Shown: in pieces, positions 1 through 10,582 of the stretch
How the letters are laid out: each line of letters starts with the position of its first letter
Position numbering within the stretch: position 1 is the stretch's first letter
Assembly (NCBI RefSeq): GCF_947507565.1
Contig: NC_089189.1
Location: 2,285,122-2,349,121, forward strand
Length of the DNA: 64,000 bases
Direction of reading: 5' to 3'
Source of the DNA: Oscarella lobularis
Lineage: Eukaryota > Porifera > Homoscleromorpha > Homosclerophorida > Oscarellidae
Notes under the pieces: generated by a model
Database searches by the model: none
What the model saw: the letters and a program-made list of their open reading frames with translations, nothing else
What the model was told of the DNA's origin: nothing
Position numbers and translations under genes: made by a program

Positions 1-236
1 ATCCTAACCATAACGTTCAGCAACAAGCGAAAATACTGAACATGATTCGCAAGAACTTTCGCTCTTGTTCGCGCCTAAAAATTTACATGTACATTTTCAT
101 TCCACCCTCGATCACAACATTTGAATTACTCTCAGAATTTCAATTCATGATACACACAACTAAAAAGGACTACACAATATAAAATGGAAGTTTCAATGAC
201 GGTACGAAATTTCATGCAAAACACAGATGCGATAGT

Positions 237-3028
237 CTAGAAAAAGAAGTTATCTGAAAGAACGACTTTGTGACGACGATTAGCTCCCTCTCCTTCAAAC
301 TTTCCTTTCACCATTCTCTTTATTGCCGGAATCCCGCTCCGTGCGAGTTCCTCTATTTCTCTTATCAGAACAGCCAAGCACTCTGCACTCGTAGGCCTCT
401 CTCTTTCGTTGGAAATCATTCTCGAGCAAATCACGTGAAGACGACTACGATTTCTCATAGGCATCAGTTGGCCATTCCTCTCTTCTGGAATAGGTCCCAC
501 CCCAGTGAATATTTCAATTAGAGACACGCCCAGACTATAGACGTCGCTAGGCAACGAGCTGCGTCCCGACGCGGGTGGCATTCGTTCTGGAGCAAGATAT
601 TGGGGACTAAGGGGCCCCGCTGATTTGGAGCTCTCCGCCAAGTGGGCGGCCCCCAAATCAGCGACTTTGACTTTCATATCCCTCGTCACCAAGACATTAT
701 TCGGACGAATGTCTGCGTGAACGTAGGGACGAGGTTGGAGCCCGTGAAGATAAGCAATAGCTGACGTCATTTCAACGACAATAGACAGCTGCTCGTAGGG
801 AGAAAGATAGCATGGAGATAAGTGAGCTGCATCAATGACTTCGCTCACTGATCCCTCGAGTATTTCCGAGACGATTTGGAATGGAATTCCATCTTCCATT
901 ACAGCACCGCATACACGGATGATGTTGGGATGATGGAGTCGACTCGCTGTCAGAACTTCTCGTTGGAATGTCGGAATCGTTCTTGGGGTTGTGATGAGGT
1001 CGTGAAATCTCTTTACAGCAACTGGCATTCCGTGCCAACGACCAATTATTACGTCTAGAGAAATGCCAATAGTACTAATATAGTATTTTGGTTGCTTTGT
1101 AACCTCCATATGCTCCTGAACCAAGTTTGTCGTTTGTGAGGCGAACTTGATCTGAACGAATGCTGAGCACGTCGAGAAATTGATCGAGACTTTGTTTCAA
1201 TTCTGCAAGTGAAGCTTCAACAGTTCTCCTAAGATTATGCTATTGATTATTGTTCAATTCATTTTTGAAGTTGTACATTTGTGTTTGATGAGCCTGAGCA
1301 ATTTCCTCTTTCTCTGCTTCGAAAGAATGACGTTGGGCTGCCAATTCAGTTCTGCAGAAAAATAACGTCACGTGATTATCAAATATTTTTTCTCTGTTCT
1401 TTACCTTAGAGCTTCAATGTCTCTCTGAAGAGAACTACAACGGATTTCTAACTCAGACCTAAGACAGATATGTCATTTTTTACAAACGGTTATTGGCCGA
1501 TTTCTTGCTTTTGGGCTGTGACACGTAGTCTCTCTTCTTCGGAAGACTGGTATTGTACTTCCCAATGTTTTCTGCAAATGCAATTATCATGTGACACAAC
1601 TGTCACGTGACGCTATTTTTATTTATCTAATAATGTAACCTTTCATCTTGAAGATTTGCCACTTCCATTCTAAAGATGATCTCCTTATTCTCATTATCTT
1701 TTTAAACAAAAGTAAAGAAACTCGCACCTCAATTGCTCTAACGTTCGTTTAAGTTCCCGAGTGTTCTGTGATTCATTTTCTGGTCCTGTTGATATCAATT
1801 GAGCTGAAGGAAGTATCTGAGTTTCAATCTTCACGTACGACTCGTTTGACGGACCTTGGAAAGGAAATTAAATATGATTTAACATCATTCTTCAATACCG
1901 AGAGTAAATTCATTCAGAATTTCTTTCAATTCTCCTCTTCGGTTTTCTCCCCCTGTGACAATGATCCGAGCACATCCATCTCGATTCTCTACGCAATGGA
2001 GAGTGTGAAGATAAATAGGTGCCATTTTCGGGTGAAACTAATAAAAATTGATCACAAGTTGATATCAATAGCTCTGATTTCATACCGCGTAAGATTTTCT
2101 CATGTCAAAGTCAAGAATGTAGGCGTGGTCTGAAGCGTTGTCTTTGATAAACCCGCCAATGAGAAGAAAGCAATTTCTTTCTTTGAATCCTTGTTTTGAT
2201 ATTCGACAAATTCTGTGATTATATCGGGCGGATGGTTTTGGAAGGAAATCGATGGAAATCCATTTCTATTACAATTCATTAATTATTGCCAAACATAATT
2301 AGGATTTACCTTTTCTCTCAAATCAATCACAAATGCATCATCTAAGGATTTATTGATATCATACCCTCCATGGAGTAATCCTCGATGTTGATCAATCGTT
2401 TCCATGGCAGAATAGGCCCTTGATTGTGGTCTTTCTCCACTTAATTCAACATCCAACCAATATCCTAATCATCAACATTTGAATTATTTCCAGATTTCAA
2501 TTCATGAAATTTACCTTTTTCTCTTCCCTCTTCAAATACAAATTCATAAATCTCATTATTCACTCTCCTTTCGAATTGTGCTCCTCCTGATTGGAGACGA
2601 TCTTCAGGAATGACCCCGCTCCTTCCCCCAAACATGATCATTCTTCCTCCAATGGCCCACAAACAGCAGTAGTAGCGTGGCCAAGGTTTCTTTCCATGGA
2701 TGGGCGTGGCTGCTTGGATCCATTTCATTTTCTTCGGATCCAAACCAAACACCTCTCCCAGAAAACCCCCGTCTTCCTTCCTTCCCCCGTACGAATACAT
2801 GATCCCATTGATGACCACACATTGTGCTCCGTAGCAAGGAGGAGGAATATTCTTTCCTTCGGCAATACGACGGATCCATTTCTTTTCTTCTTGGACGTTA
2901 CATGTCCAAATTTCGTTGCGCGGGAAATAATGTGAAAATCCCTTTCTTCCACCGAAGAGATGCAATTCCTCGCCAATCAACGCACTTTCGTGATTCGATC
3001 GAGGTTTAGGTGATGATGATTGGGCCAT
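237..3028 (-). CDS. Kelch - coiled coil - protein kinase (TKL-like), multi-exon
   Basis: The first exon (3028 to 2515) starts MAQSSSPKPR, matching the starts of six paralogues in this window, and carries three Kelch motifs ending in FGG or YGG. Later exons down to about 1650 add three more (LLHGG, LLIGG, IVTGG), giving a six-bladed propeller. Short exons at about 1650-1200 encode heptad coiled coil. Instead of the Death domain of the paralogues, the C-terminus is a kinase: the glycine loop GSGAYGDV is split by a 49-nt intron (1055-1103), followed by AVK, a catalytic loop HADIRPNN (HRD with R changed to A; Asp and Asn kept), DLG in place of DFG, and APE. The key residues look competent. The closest type is TKL, of which RIPK and IRAK are examples. 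Stop at 237-239. The start lies about 200 bp from GTF2E2 on the other strand. Expected role is a cytoplasmic signalling kinase with a Kelch recognition head (inference). Individual coiled-coil exon edges are approximate. Confidence 0.85.
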
Positions 3029-3232
3029 TTCGTCGAAGAATGAGGTTTCTTTGCTGAGAGAGAAAGAAGGAAATTCTGCGATGGCGGCCGAAATGCCTAT
3101 CAAAAGGAAATCATCCCAATTACTTAAAAAAGATGATTTTTACTAGCTTTCTCTCTTTTTCGAAAGGACAAACGGGTAAACGGCTGATCGTACTCAAAGA
3201 ATAGAAACGCCCGTATAAGAACAAACATTCGT
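3029..3232. promoter_or_regulatory. Short divergent promoter interval, Kelch-kinase / GTF2E2
   Basis: Only about 204 bp separate the two opposed start codons, so both genes must be driven from this interval or from within their 5' ends. Related sequence (GCGGCCGAAATGC-like text, then pyrimidine-rich leader) recurs upstream of the Kelch genes at 39698 and 43488, again with a GTF2E2 exon on the opposite strand. No TATA box is evident. Confidence 0.5.
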
Positions 3233-4598
3233 ATGGATCCTCAACTCCTTCGAGAACGAGAGGCTTTTCGAAAGCGGGCCATGGCCCTTCCAGTAGTAGA
3301 AAAGCATACGATGCCATCCGATAGCGTGGACAGCAAAAAGGAGAAGCATAAAGCGAAAAAGGCGAAGATGAAGAAAAGAGCGACGTCTTCCGTCAATCCC
3401 GGTCTGAAATACGAAACAATTTAGAGCGTATCTTGAACATCGAATGTCTTCCAAGGCTTGAAGAGTTCGATCGGGTCCGTAAGCGCTCAATTCAAAACGA
3501 AAAACAAGTTCGCAATTTTGAAAATGGCTGTCGATCTTCTAAAGGTAATTAGATGCAATGAATTTATCTGGTCACTTGTTCACCTATATAACTACATAAT
3601 TTAATATTTTTTGAGGCTCGACACAGAGATGGCAAAGTGGATGAGCCTTTGAGTCTTGAGGAAATTCTCAAGGAGATAGACTACTCTGACGTAGCTCCAA
3701 GTATTAGAAACTGGCTACCTCAGGTAAAAAATGGCATACGATTATATTCCGTCATCAGTCTATTTAATTTTTCAATTAGGCATTTCGAAATAATCCCAAA
3801 GTGACGTTGGCAGATGAGGACAGATATTTATTCAAGGTTCTCTTGTAGAGAAACGTGTATGTAGCTTACTTAGAGAGTGACTCTTTTAGCCTTTATACAG
3901 AGTGAAGAATAGGGGTATGTTAGTCAATGTACTGAGAGAACATTGGAGAGAAGGTCTGGGTGGAATCAAGTTGGCTGACATGAGAGAATCATATCCAAAA
4001 ACCGACTCTATGTTATCAGTAGAAAAATTCACATATAAAATAGCCCAGTGTGAAATTTTGTTTATAGGTTCTCAAAGATGAAATCATAGCTTTGACTAGA
4101 TCTGATAAGGAGGGTGTTCTATTCTATAATGATCCGGATTTGAAAATTCCTGTAGACGAAGGTTATTAATTGAATTAGAATTGAAGTTGATTTTTATTTG
4201 GCGATGTTTAGATTTTCAAAAGTTATGGAGATCAATAAGCATCGAGGGTCTAACAGATACTGATATAGAAAAACATTTGCACACAGGTAAGTAAATTAAT
4301 TTTAATTAAACTATTTAAAAAATATTGTTCTGCAGCTGGAATTGCTTCCATGCAAGGTTCAAGCGGAAGCATGCAGAAAAAAGTTTTTAAAAATTGATAA
4401 ATATAACGATTATTTATTATTGACGTATTTAATTATTAGCCTGTGAAGCCGAGGAAGCAGCGACGCAGAGGCAATGCCAAGTTGCTCAACGAACACTTGG
4501 CCGGCACGGAATTGCTGAAGGAGTACACCGAAGACGGTCGTCTGAAAGAAGACGCTGAAAAATCAAAGGGTGGCATGCAGATAGAATTTAGACATTAA
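3233..4598 (+). CDS. GTF2E2: General transcription factor IIE subunit beta
   Basis: Spliced reading gives a protein that follows metazoan TFIIE-beta from end to end: MDPQLLREREAFRKRAMALP at the start, a lysine-rich linker, a winged-helix core (KFAILKMAVDLLK, then ARHRDGKVDEPLSLEEI and LFKPLYRVKNRGMLVNVLRE), a second winged helix with VLFYND, then FQKLWRSISIEGLTDTDIEKHL, GIASMQGSS, a basic KPRKQRRRGNAK segment and NEHLAG near the C-terminus. Stop at 4596-4598. About seven short introns of 50-90 nt interrupt it. TFIIE-beta recruits and regulates TFIIH at the RNA polymerase II pre-initiation complex. The first exon probably ends at the donor after RATSS, though the exact donor is uncertain. This is the only complete copy; broken pieces occur at about 39.2, 43.0, 48.0 and 53.9 kb. 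Confidence 0.92.
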
Positions 4599-4769
4599 TC
4601 AATATTGATTCATTAGAACATCATGCATCGGCTAGCTAGTAATTTATTTGGATAGCATTTTTGACTCGATATGATTAGGTGAAAAGTTCGTGGTGCGATA
4701 ATTTGTCATTTTTTTGGCGTTTTTTGTTTATGTCTAACGCGCGTTAAATCGAACGCTTGTTTACGAAAC

Positions 4770-6673
4770 ATGGCTCGTTCTCGCTGTTTCTTCGACATTG
4801 CGATCAACGGAAAAGCGGGTACGTTACTATTCGTTGTATTCGACGTCATCGAACGGGTTTCTCTAGTCGGTAGGATCGTTATGGAACTCTTTTCGGACAT
4901 CTGCCCAAAAACGTGCGAAAATTTTCGCTCCCTCACGACTGGTGCAGAATTCTTTAGTAGAAACGCGTTCTCCTGTAACGTTTGAGGGGGTAGGCGAGAA
5001 GGGAGACGGTCGAACGACGCTGAAACCGCTCCATTACAAAGGAACGCGATTTCATCGCGTCATCAAGAATTTTATGATACAGTCGGGAGATTTTAGTCGG
5101 GGTACGGGAACCGGGGGCGAGTCGATATACGGGGGAATGTTCGAAGGTAAATTCAAAAATAATTTGTTCTGTTTTAATTGGAATTTTTTAGATGAGAATT
5201 TTAAAGTTAAACACGATCAAAAGTATTTGCTTTCGATGGCGAATCGAGGTCAAAATACGAACGGTTCACAATTTTTCATGTGAGAAGTCACGTGATATTT
5301 AATCAAATGTCTATTTTTATTGATTTTTCTATAGAACGACTGTACCTTGTCCTCATTTGGATGGGTGTGCTATAGTGTGATTTAATAATATTTTTATTTT
5401 ATGTATTTATTTATTTTTAGTAAACACGTGGTTTTTGGTCGTGTCGTTCAAGGTAAGGATGTCGTTGATTTTATCGAGAATCAGGAAACGGACGCGACGA
5501 ATCGGCCCAAGTGCGAAGTCCTCATAGCGAATTGCGGTGAAATGGTTCTCGTCAAGAAAAGCGCCAAGCAACCGAAACCAAAAGCTGATGAGAGTGAGAG
5601 TGAAGAGGACGATGATTCGTCGTCGTCGTCATCGAGCGAGGATGAGAGGAAGAAACGGAAGAGAAAACGCAAGGAGAAGAAGAAACTGAAGAAAAAGAAG
5701 AAGAAGTCTAAGAAGAAGAAGAAGAGAAAGGAGGAGGAAGCAAGGTAAAGGGTTCCCTTTTTTTCTTTATAAGGAAGTGCCCCTTATCTCTTAGTATAAA
5801 CGTAGTATCTGATAGGGATCTTATAGAAGATTTCTAAGTGATCCTTTGCACGCAGAGCACGCTGGGTCTTTTTATTACGCGCAATGCAAAATAATGAAGG
5901 TGAGGGTGCCCCTTTTCTCTATTACATACAAAGACATAAGTTCTGTATAGCGTAGTATCTGATAGGGATTCCGTATTGTGTATGTTTGCCTAATATTACG
6001 AGTAGAAGACTTCTAAGTAATCTTATGGGTCTTTTTTTACAAGAGGACTCGTCATAAATGATATTTATTCTCCAAGTGTGTCTCCCCTTTTTGTAGTGAC
6101 GTTTCTTCTGCTGAGGAAGAGGAACCCAGCGGTGATTTACCGCCTGAAGAACCGCGTCACGTGTCCTGGTTATACAGACGCAGTAGGAGTAGAAGTCCAA
6201 TAGAAGGCCAAAGACAAACGTAAGACAATCGAGAATCAATATAGAAATTAATTAATCTACATCTCCAGTCACTCCAAGCGGGATTTACCGTCGAAAAGCG
6301 GCAAAGTAAAAGCACGTGATTAATTTAATTATGTATTAATCAAGTACGCATTCTCTAAGACATCGAAATCAGGAAGACATCTCAAGGGGCGTGGCTCAAT
6401 GGTAAGGAATCCCGGAAGTATCCCCCTCATCGCGTCAAGTGGTTTCGCCCTTAGCATTATCGATCTCCGACTCCTCCCCGAGGCGACTACGATAGCGGAA
6501 TCGAAGAATCGCGTCGTCGAAGTCGTCGCCATGACGACCGCGACGACGATCGAAAGCGACGTCGACGTAGATCGCGATCGCGTTCGATTTCGTCGTCGGA
6601 CGACGAACGTCGCGTTCGATCGTCGAAATATCGAAGCGAGAGGAGAAGTCGAGACGGCGGCGGATATTATTAG
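4770..6673 (+). CDS. PPIG: Nuclear cyclophilin with lysine-rich and RS tail (PPIG-like)
   Basis: Start [16 protein letters not shown], then an intron from 4819, then [20 protein letters not shown] second small intron (4942-4993) restores G-EKGDG. The peptidyl-prolyl isomerase core is intact: [23 protein letters not shown] and HLDGKHVVFG, with His in place of the cyclosporin-binding Trp, as in PPIG-type cyclophilins. Next come an acidic/serine block and a long lysine run (to about 5745), then exons with [38 protein letters not shown] and an Arg/Ser-rich end finishing [10 protein letters not shown] with stop TAG at 6671-6673. PPIG-like proteins act in nuclear speckles with SR splicing factors. 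Eight or more short introns. The order of the middle tail exons between 5748 and 6270 is the least certain part. Confidence 0.88.
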
Positions 6674-7196
6674 AAACGAGAGACCGCGAGGGAGGAGGCT
6701 TTATCGAATAAGAAGGTGGGTCTATACTAAGAACAGTGCGTGTCATTGAATTTGTCATGAAGCTTGTGTCTATTCAGTCATCGCTCGCTGCTATAAATAA
6801 CTCATCGCCAGGGATACGATGTAGCGTCGCGCTTTGTACGATGCTTTTCTTTCATCGATCGCGTGCGCTAAAGCGCGCGCGTGTTTTGGCATTTCCTTTG
6901 TCTAGTCTCCCGTGTTTCGTTCCTTTCATTCCGCAAGCAGCAGTGAACCGGTTGGAAACAAACACTTGAGGTGAGGTTGAATTGTGGCAAGTGGGCCGAG
7001 GTATGCGAATGGCACGCAGTTTGTGTCGCTTCCGCTTCGCAACAGCGTTGACCATATAAGGCAGTGACGCACTACCTCGCTTCCATATATGGTCGCACGG
7101 TCGCTGAGGCCCGGCTAATTGAATCGCGCGCTAGCGCGTCTTAGCGGATTTTTAGCGAAATCCGAGCGGCGTAAAAATAGTCGAAGAATCCGAACG
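6674..7196. promoter_or_regulatory. SECISBP2L upstream region with two CArG boxes
   Basis: No supported gene. Two SRF-type CArG boxes are present: CCATATAAGG at 7052-7061 and CCATATATGG at 7083-7092. Just downstream is CTAATTGAATCGCGCG, which has a close relative (CTAATTGAATTGCGCC) downstream of the CArG box before SELENBP1. The ORFs here are GC-rich shadows without homology. Confidence 0.4.
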
Positions 7197-10100
7197 ATGC
7201 GACGCGAGCACGATATGAAGTCGGCGAGTCGCGATTCCAATTCAGTCCGTCGACATGAACTCTCTCGTGATGGTGGGGCCCCAAAAGGTGAGGACTGCAT
7301 GACGTCATCCGTCGTCGCGATACTCCCCGCTCCTTCTCCCCGTCCCCGGCAATTGTGTCATCACCGCCCTAAGACAACCATTCTTCTCATTTTACCGGGT
7401 ATTCTCCTGAATTCCCTTCAGCACCGGCGTAATGTGACTGAAAATAAAGTCCCCCTTGGTTCGCGAACACCCGCGTTTTCAGTCAGTCGAACGCCGGTTC
7501 AGTCACTCAAACGCCGGTTCCAGTCAGTTGAACGCCGGTTCAGTCACCCGAACGCCGGTCTCAGTCATAAAAGAGCTCATGCTCTTCGCCGACGACTACG
7601 ATCCCCCCTACGTTCTCGTACAGGTCCCAAAACGCCCCTAGAGTCTAGAAACGCAATCAAAGAGCCTATTCGAACGCCTATCTCCTTCGTAGGGCTTTTC
7701 TCTGCCTCCGCCCCCCTTTGAGTACCTCTCGTGGGGCCCTCAAACATTCCCAGCCTCTCCCCCTTTCGTTTTCGTCTCCACATCGTCGTGCACAACGCCA
7801 ATCGTTTCGTATACGACTCCCGCGTCGCGATATCCAATGCAACATCAGCGCGGCGGCGCGTGGCAACGCGCGCGAACGTCGCATTCGCGTCGATCGAAGC
7901 CCGCTGTTGCGACGTCGTGGTGGGATCGCGACGGCGATGAGGAGAAGCGAGAGTCGAGGGAGGAGAATCCGTGGAAAGTCGTTTCGACGTCTGTCGCTTC
8001 GTTGGAGGCGAGCGAGTGGCCGGAGATCAATGACGTGGAGAAGAGGAAGGAGGATGAGGTCAAGGAGACTGTGGTTGTTGAGAAAGAGGAGAAGGAGACG
8101 GGGGATAAGACTTTGGAGGGGCCTGGAGTTTTGAAGATTTGTCCGCCTGAACTGTCTTACAGCGATGCTCTGAAGACGGAAAATCAGCCACAGGTGAGAC
8201 AATAGAGAGAGATAAATATAATTGGAAATTTATATATATCTATGGTTATTTCTTGTATTATTCATTGTCTATGTGGTGAGAATAGAGAGAGATACGTATG
8301 ATAAGACTCCTAATTCCATACGTTATGACTAACTAATATTTTTTAAATAGTTTATAAGTATTATTCATTTTCTGTGAGATGATAGACTAATAATTCAAAA
8401 CGTTGTGTTATAACTAATATTATTCTGTAATTGAAAATGTATATGTACTACATGAATAGTTTATAGAGATACATAATATGATAAGGCTAATTGAGAACCT
8501 TGTGTTATTATTCAATAATACTTTATTTATAAGTATTGATTTTTATCTATGTTTTTTCTTATGTTTAGCCGTCTTTGGGGAAGTCAAAGAGTGAGCAGAA
8601 AGACGTGACGTCATCATCCTCATCTCAAAAGCCCACGTCGAAGTCCAATGTAAAACGAAGCAAACAGACGACAAGTCTCGACTTTGGGAGTCTCTATGAA
8701 CAATTGGAAAAGATTGAGCATGCGCAGCAGAAGTCCGACAGTGCTGGCGTCGTGAGAAAAGTAGCTATTGGAGGTGGAATCACGTCAGCTCCCGTTCTCA
8801 ATCCTGTGACGTCAGCAAAAGCTGAAGTGGGCGCGCCAAGGAATCCATTGGATTCAACAGCGCCTCAGATGAGACGAGGGAAGGAGAGAGAAACGCCTAA
8901 AGTGAAAAAACCAAGCGCTTTGAAAAAGGTAAATAAATTAATAACCTGTTAAGGGGTTGTCTAATTTTTGAGTCTTTGTTTAGATTATTTTGAAGGAACG
9001 TGAGGAGAAACGAAAAGCCAGAGAAGCGTAAGTTTTAAATTGGAATTAAATAATTAAAATTTAATTTTTTCTTTAGTGAAGAAGCCGCTAAACAATCCAG
9101 ACAAAGACAACTTCACGGAAAACGTTTTAGAGAGTAAGCCCAGAATTTCTAAATTTTGATTTTGAAATAATTATTTTTATCATTAGCTATTGTGATCAAA
9201 TTCTTGATAAGAGAGTGGACGAAGTCGTCGTCGATCTCCTGCAGAAACTTGTCATGTTTCAAGACCGCCAATATCACAAAGACCCCCAAAAAGTAACGCT
9301 AATAAAATGTATGTTTTATCATTATTGATTTTTCTTATAGGCTAAAGCGAAGAGACGAATTGTTCTCGGTCTACGCGAAGTGAGTAAACATCTCAAAGTC
9401 GGAAAATTGAAGTGCGTCATAGTCACTCCAAATTTGGAAAGCATTTCATCAGCAGGCAAAAATAAATCAATAGAATAATATATAGCTAATTTTTGATTTT
9501 TTTCAGGCGGAATTGATGAAATGCTTCAGAAAATTCGTCACATGTGTTTCGAGCAAGACGTCCCCATTGTCTTCGCTCTCACACGCAAAGGCCTTGGCAA
9601 GGCAGTCAACAAGAAAGTTCCCGTAAGCATTGTGGGGATATTCAACTATGATGGAGCCAAGGCAAGTCTCCAAAGAAAAAACACATATAATGATTAATTT
9701 ATTATTTTTCTATAGGATCAGTTTGATCACGTGATTGGTTTAACTCACGAAGCGCGCACTGCTTACGTCAAACTCGTCGCCGAATTTGAATCCGAGTCGA
9801 AACGAATCGAGGAATCATCGACGTCATCATCTTCAAGAAAAACGTCATTTGAAAGTAACAGTGATCTGAATTCCCGGAAGACGTCGTCTCAATCGGATAG
9901 TGACGTCATCGGCTCTTCGTTTCTATCGGTTAGTGCGGCCGAGTTTGTTCCCATAGCAACGGCGCAAGGTCTTCCGCCTCCACCGCCCCCGCCCACTTTT
10001 CCCCAGTATATCCCGGCCCCGCCCCCTCCGCTTCCTTATCAAATTCATCATCAGTCTCCCTATGTCGTTTCCTCGCCCATTTATCATGTTCCCGGATCGC

Positions 10101-10261
10101 ATTCTGGCTACGTTCCCTATGGGTTTCCGCTCGTGTATTCGGCTCCCAATGTGGATGCAATGGGTTCGGGTCTCATAGAAGTTGTTCCCGCCCCCGCCGA
10201 GTGTCCAAGTCTTAGTGATGAGACAGCTCCTGCCGCATCAGTGCAGTCGAGTGATGTTTAG
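7197..10261 (+). CDS. SECISBP2L: SECIS-binding protein 2 / 2-like
   Basis: From the exon starting at 7693 (GFSLPPPPFEYLSWGPQTFP) the gene is clear: 7693-8193 is 167 codons in phase 0, then an exon at about 8571 with GSLYEQLEKIEHAQQ, and exons with ILKEREEKRKAREA, YCDQILDKRVDEVVVDLL, QDRQYHKDPQKAKAKRR and IVLGLREVSKHLKVGKLK. Then comes the L7Ae RNA-binding core (IVFALTRKGLGKAVNKKVP, VSIVGIFNYDGAKDQFDHV). These segments match the SECIS-binding region of SBP2/SBP2L, which recruits the Sec elongation factor to selenoprotein mRNAs. The C-terminus is proline/tyrosine-rich and includes LSVSAAEFVP, which resembles a PAM2 motif. Stop at 10261. The 5' end is unresolved: ATG 7197 is a candidate, and exons between 7288 and 7692 are not worked out because a small repeat lies there. 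Confidence 0.85.
7484..7572. repeat. Short tandem repeat, unit about 20 bp
   Basis: Four to five imperfect copies of GAACGCCGGTTCAGTCA separated by a few variable bases. It sits in the 5' part of SECISBP2L, probably intronic or in the leader. Confidence 0.75.
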
Positions 10262-10582
10262 TGTGACGACGTTTTTTTTCTTTGTTCTTCTGAGTTTGTT
10301 GTGAAAAAGTGCCGGTTTCATAGTCAAAACTTTATAAGTTATTTGTTGTAAGAATTTAATTGATGAGAAGCAGCAGAATAAAACCGTTGGAAACAAACCA
10401 AATATTAATTTGCAAAATTCTAATTTTTGAAATGGCATCAATAAGGTCTGTGTTGTAGCTACGCCTTGTACGGGCCATCCACTATCTCCCCCACTTCTTA
10501 GGATTGAGACACCCGTCTCATACGGTGCCACAAAACGGTAAATAGAACGCTGTTCAACGTTTTATCTTCAAGAAACGACAAA

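Noticed and set aside
2591..2935. Long frames opposite every Kelch first exon (also at 10679, 26397, 31301, 39713, 49514).
   Set aside because: They recur only because the Kelch exon is conserved; their starts vary and they carry no motif of their own.
7718..8202. Arg-rich frames on both strands over the SECISBP2L exon.
   Set aside because: They are out-of-frame readings of a GC-rich exon whose correct frame matches SBP2L and connects to the L7Ae region.
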